8,613 nucleotides of DNA. It comes from Clostridiales bacterium. Lineage in GTDB: Bacteria > Bacillota > Clostridia > Christensenellales > Christensenellaceae. Made by a program: the position numbers and the translations under genes. Position 1 is the first letter of the stretch. Every line of letters begins with the position of its first letter. Where the stretch lies: assembly GCA_003343685.1 (NCBI GenBank), contig QAKS01000065.1, positions 1 to 8,613 of the forward strand, read 5' to 3'. The notes below the pieces were generated by a model. It was not told where the DNA came from. It was given only the letters and a program-made list of their open reading frames with translations, and searched no databases. Of the stretch, positions 6,167-8,613 are shown one piece after another.

Positions 6167-6388
6167 GTGAAAGTCAGCGTGATAGGGCTTGTCGTCAGAC
6201 AATGCAGGCTGGAAAGGGGATGGACACTGGAAGTTCTCAGCAGCTTTGCCGGGATTGACACCTCGCATTTGGCTAAAATTGAGAGAGGTGAATTTATACC
6301 GCATATTGATACATTTATAAAAATTGCTGAAGCACTGGGCATGAGACCTTCGCAGCTGATGAAAAAATGCGAAGATGAAGCGCAGTAG
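6167..6388 (+). CDS. Small XRE-family helix-turn-helix regulator
   Basis: A 73-aa protein that is essentially one Cro/CI-type HTH domain (residues 6-65): IGLVVRQCRLERGWTLEVLS, then FAGIDTSHLAKIERGEFIPH with the diagnostic xIERGxxxP pattern, then FIKIAEALGMRPSQL. No ligand-binding or enzymatic domain follows, so it probably acts as a DNA-binding dimer, either as a local repressor or a partner of another protein. GTG 6167 is preceded by AAAGGA (6154-6159) at seven bases. It is monocistronic: a strong terminator lies 18 bases after the stop. It is divergent from the 82-aa orphan, with a perfect inverted repeat between them. Such stand-alone small XRE proteins also occur on mobile elements, but nothing mobile is visible here. 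Confidence 0.85.
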   Translation: MKVSVIGLVVRQCRLERGWTLEVLSSFAGIDTSHLAKIERGEFIPHIDTFIKIAEALGMRPSQLMKKCEDEAQ

Positions 6389-6406
6389 TTTGCAGAAGTT
6401 TTGCGG

Positions 6407-6433
6407 CATCCCCATATGTTTGGGGATGTTTTT
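6407..6433 (+). terminator. Rho-independent terminator of the XRE gene
   Basis: An 8-bp perfect stem, CATCCCCA (6407-6414) and TGGGGATG (6421-6428), with a six-base loop and TTTTT (6429-6433). It separates the XRE gene from the Lrp operon. Confidence 0.88.
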
Positions 6434-6572
6434 CTATTGATCACAGGCAGAGTTTGTGCTCATTCCGGCAGGAGCGGCTGTTTTTGGCCGCATGTGTTTT
6501 GCAAAAATGGGGAAAACCGGTGGGACATACTGTAAAAATTGTGTAATAATGCAGGAGCGGAGCGCACCGCCG

Positions 6573-6601
6573 TTGATAAAAGCATAAAAAAGTGGTATAC
6601 T
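6573..6601 (+). promoter_or_regulatory. Promoter of the lrp-aminotransferase-HAD operon
   Basis: TTGATA (6573-6578), a 17-base spacer, then TATACT (6596-6601) preceded by TGG (6593-6595), an extended -10. The predicted start near 6608 gives a leader of about 29 bases. A GTTTTGCAAAAA motif lies upstream at 6496-6507. Confidence 0.68.
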
Positions 6602-6623
6602 TTCAATACTTGCGAAAGCGCGA

Positions 6624-6629
6624 AAGGAG
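6624..6629 (+). promoter_or_regulatory. Ribosome binding site deciding the Lrp start
   Basis: AAGGAG lies seven bases before ATG 6637 but only one base before ATG 6631. Spacing therefore favours 6637 over the longer in-frame start. Confidence 0.65.
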
Positions 6630-6636
6630 AATGGCG

Positions 6637-7128
6637 ATGGTCGACAGAAAACAGGTTGTGGACATTCTGGAAGAGGACGGAAAGACGAGCGACTCTACCA
6701 TAGCGGCAATGCTGGGGGAGAGTGAAGAGGAAGTAAAAAAAGTAAGAGAGCAGATGGAAAAGGACAGGATAATTCTGCGGTACAGCGCGCTGATAAACTC
6801 TGAGGCGATGGGCGAAGAGGGGCATACGGAAGCTCTGGTAGAGCTGAAAATATCGCCTGAGCGCGATTTCGGTTATGACGAAATTGCAGGCAGGGTGGCA
6901 AAATTTCCGGAGGTGCAGGACCTGTTCCTCATGAGCGGCAGATACGATCTGTCTGTGCTGGTGCGGGCAAAAAGCATGAAGGCGATTTCTCAGTTTGTTT
7001 GGGAAAAATTGGCGGTGCTTGACGGCGTTGTGAGTACACAGACGCTGTTTATTATGCGCAAATATAAGGAATATGGGGAGACATTGAAGAGCGGAGAAAA
7101 GAGCGAAAGGCTGGTGGTCACGCCGTGA
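6637..7128 (+). CDS. Lrp/AsnC family transcriptional regulator
   Basis: A 163-aa feast/famine regulator. Residues 1-50 are the winged HTH (VDILEEDGKTSDSTIAAMLGESEEEVKKVREQMEKD region, 8-43), followed by the linker IILRYSALIN (45-54). Residues 64-140 are the RAM/AsnC ligand domain with ALVELKISPE (66-75), FPEVQDLFLMSGRYDLSVLV (90-109) and VSTQTLFIM (132-140). G101 and D104 sit in the GxxD-type turn that forms the effector pocket between dimers. Such proteins form octamer-like assemblies and respond to amino acids. The gene overlaps the downstream aminotransferase by four bases (GTGA), so it probably controls that operon, including its own promoter. Start chosen at ATG 6637 from ribosome-site spacing; ATG 6631 would add two residues. 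The effector amino acid is unknown. Confidence 0.9.
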   Translation: MVDRKQVVDILEEDGKTSDSTIAAMLGESEEEVKKVREQMEKDRIILRYSALINSEAMGEEGHTEALVELKISPERDFGYDEIAGRVAKFPEVQDLFLMSGRYDLSVLVRAKSMKAISQFVWEKLAVLDGVVSTQTLFIMRKYKEYGETLKSGEKSERLVVTP

Positions 7129-8285
7129 AGGATTACGTCTCAAAGATTGTAGCGGGCATCCCTCCGTCGGGCATCAGAAAATTTTTTGACGTGGCAAACG
7201 AGATTGAGGGGGCCATATCCCTCGGCGTGGGCGAGCCGGATTTTGTGACGCCATGGAATATACGGGAATCTGCCATTCACAGTATCGAAAGGGGATACAC
7301 TCACTATACGTCGAATCACGGCATGATTGAACTCAGGCGACTTATCGCGGACTATTTGGAGGAGCGTTTCTGCCTGCATTATAATGCGGAGGATACGGTC
7401 ATTACCGTAGGCGCCAGCGAGGCGTTGGACATTGCCTTCCGCGCCATACTGGATCCGGGCGACGAGGTGCTGGTGCCTGCGCCGAGCTATGTTTCCTATG
7501 AGCCGGGCGTGACGCTGTGCGGCGGCGTGGCGGTGCCCGTGCCAACCTATGAGAGAGACTGCTTCGCGCTGATGCCTGAGGAGCTGGAAAAGGCCATTAC
7601 GCCGAAAACAAAGGCGATTGTGGTGCCGTATCCAAACAATCCGACGGGCGGCATTATGACGCGCGAGCAGATCGACGCAATTCTGTCGGTGATCAGAAAG
7701 TATGAATTGTTGATTCTGGCGGACGAGATATACGCGGAGTTGACCTATGGTGGGAGGCATGTCTCCATTGCGGAGGGCAATGAGGATATTACCGTGCTCA
7801 TCAACGGCTTTTCCAAGGCTTTTGCCATGACAGGCTGGCGGCTGGGATATGCCACGGGGCCGAAGCCCATTATAGACGCCATGGTAAAAATTCATCAGTA
7901 TACCATGCTGTGTGCGCCGATTATGAGCCAGAAGGCGGGCATTGAGGCGCTGGCCTATGAGAAAAACACGGGATACAAGCAGGTTGAGGATATGCGGCGC
8001 AGCTATAACCGGCGGCGCACCCTGATCGTGGAAAAACTGCGGGAGATGGGGCTTACCTGTTTTGAGCCGCGCGGCGCGTTCTACGCCTTTCCCAACATCA
8101 CGGCTACAGGGCTTACTTCGGAGGAGTTCTGTACGAAGCTGCTGTATGACAAAAAGGTAGCGGTGGTGCCGGGTACGGCTTTTGGGGCATGCGGCGAAGG
8201 CTTTATTCGCTGTTCCTATGCTTCGTCGGTGGAGAACATTGTCGAGGCGATGAAGAGGATAAAAGAGTTTTTGGGAGAGCTGTAA
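7125..8285 (+). CDS. PatA/aromatic-type class I aminotransferase
   Basis: A 386-aa PLP-dependent fold-type I aminotransferase. Landmarks: LGVGEPDFVTP (33-43), PNNPTGG (170-176), ADEIYAELTY (199-208), catalytic K231 in GFSKAFAMTGWRLGY, KIHQYTMLCAPIMSQ (255-269) and R362 in FIRCSYA for the substrate carboxylate. Unlike the first aminotransferase it has GASEALD (96-102) in place of GGKHSLY, so it lacks the lysine that reads an acidic side chain. Together with the KIHQY segment this fits PatA-like enzymes, annotated as aromatic, alanine or N-acetyl-diaminopimelate aminotransferases. It starts at GTG 7125 inside the lrp stop codon, with only a weak ribosome site, so translation is probably coupled to lrp. 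A HAD phosphatase gene follows after five bases. Family is certain; substrate is open. Confidence 0.91.
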   Translation: MKDYVSKIVAGIPPSGIRKFFDVANEIEGAISLGVGEPDFVTPWNIRESAIHSIERGYTHYTSNHGMIELRRLIADYLEERFCLHYNAEDTVITVGASEALDIAFRAILDPGDEVLVPAPSYVSYEPGVTLCGGVAVPVPTYERDCFALMPEELEKAITPKTKAIVVPYPNNPTGGIMTREQIDAILSVIRKYELLILADEIYAELTYGGRHVSIAEGNEDITVLINGFSKAFAMTGWRLGYATGPKPIIDAMVKIHQYTMLCAPIMSQKAGIEALAYEKNTGYKQVEDMRRSYNRRRTLIVEKLREMGLTCFEPRGAFYAFPNITATGLTSEEFCTKLLYDKKVAVVPGTAFGACGEGFIRCSYASSVENIVEAMKRIKEFLGEL

Positions 8286-8290
8286 GGAAT

Positions 8291-8613
8291 ATGGAAAAGG
8301 ACATCAGGCTGATTGCGCTGGATATTGACGGAACGACGCTGACCAGCGACGCGAGAATACTGCCCTCGACTGTGGAGGCGATCAGGGCGGCTCATGCAAA
8401 AGGGATCGGAGTAACCATCTGCACGGGACGGAATTTCGGCTTTACCCGAGCAGTGAGAGAGGCGCTTGGAATCAAGCTGCCCATCGTATGTATGAACGGG
8501 GCTGTCGTACAGGACGCTCTTGTCACGTATGAGAGCAAGCCTATGGAAAAAGAAGCGGTGGACGCGGTATTCGACATTGCACAGGAGTGCTCTATCCCTG
8601 TTTTTGCGTTTGA
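8291..8613 (+). CDS. Cof-type HAD-IIB phosphatase, N-terminal part (cut by window end)
   Basis: The first 107 codons of a haloacid dehalogenase-superfamily hydrolase; the reading frame is open to the window edge. Motif I is LDIDGTTLT (10-18), with nucleophile D11 and acid/base D13. Motif II is TICTGRN (42-48), with T45. The CMNGA segment typical of Cof/YidA-like members follows. These enzymes remove phosphate from small molecules such as sugar phosphates or flavin nucleotides, with Mg2+. The family is about 260-280 aa, so roughly 160 residues plus motifs III and IV and most of the cap lie outside. The ATG is five bases after the aminotransferase stop; AAGGA (8284-8288) overlaps that stop and is only two bases from the ATG, an unusually tight spacing. 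Third gene of the lrp operon; the metabolic link is unknown. Confidence 0.88.
   Translation, partial: MEKDIRLIALDIDGTTLTSDARILPSTVEAIRAAHAKGIGVTICTGRNFGFTRAVREALGIKLPIVCMNGAVVQDALVTYESKPMEKEAVDAVFDIAQECSIPVFAF

Noticed and set aside
6474..6491. GCGGC/GCCGC hairpin upstream of the Lrp promoter
   Set aside because: It has only five base pairs and no clean T run; a far better terminator already lies at 6407-6433.
7140..7895. Minus-strand frame of 251 codons inside the second aminotransferase
   Set aside because: It is a shadow of a gene with all catalytic motifs on the plus strand.
1..8613. tRNA, rRNA, CRISPR array, insertion sequence or prophage signature
   Set aside because: No cloverleaf, direct-repeat array, transposase, integrase or terminal repeats were found; the small XRE gene alone does not indicate a mobile element.

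Overview
The window looks like chromosomal DNA from a low-to-mid-GC anaerobic Firmicute, most likely a gut-type Clostridia (Lachnospiraceae/Oscillospiraceae-like). Supporting signs are strong AGGAGG-type ribosome binding sites, sigma-A promoters with extended -10 elements, a DegV protein, a YoeA-like MATE exporter, and a citrate synthase of the clostridial Re-type. The lineage is inferred from gene content and is not proven. There are no rRNA or tRNA genes, insertion sequences or CRISPR arrays.

Layout: (1) 3-884, minus: a complete degV-type fatty-acid-binding gene with a good promoter at 948-976. (2) 1231-3855, plus: an aspartate-aminotransferase-like gene directly abutting a Re-citrate-synthase-like gene, closed by an intrinsic terminator at 3887-3932. 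(3) 4026-5748, plus: an ArsR-type repressor with a cysteine-rich tail and a MATE exporter, behind a promoter overlapped by a 26-bp near-perfect inverted repeat. (4) 5760-6388: a divergent pair of small genes, an 82-aa orphan (minus) and a 73-aa XRE-type regulator (plus), around a perfect 11-bp inverted repeat. (5) 6637-8613, plus: an Lrp/AsnC regulator overlapping a PatA-like aminotransferase by 4 bases, then a Cof-type HAD phosphatase cut by the window edge.

The metabolic theme is amino-nitrogen and 2-oxoacid metabolism. The first operon could make citrate from oxaloacetate and acetyl-CoA while interconverting aspartate/oxaloacetate with 2-oxoglutarate/glutamate, which is the oxidative branch feeding glutamate synthesis in anaerobes without Si-citrate synthase. 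The last operon pairs an amino-acid-sensing regulator with a second aminotransferase. Both aminotransferase operons have a GTTTTGCAAAAA motif upstream, so one regulator might act on both. The ArsR-MATE unit is a self-contained efflux module, and the XRE/orphan pair is the least understood part. I see no clearly new multi-gene system; the best leads are the AspAT/Re-citrate-synthase coupling, the Cys-tailed ArsR with its operator, and the XRE/orphan divergon.
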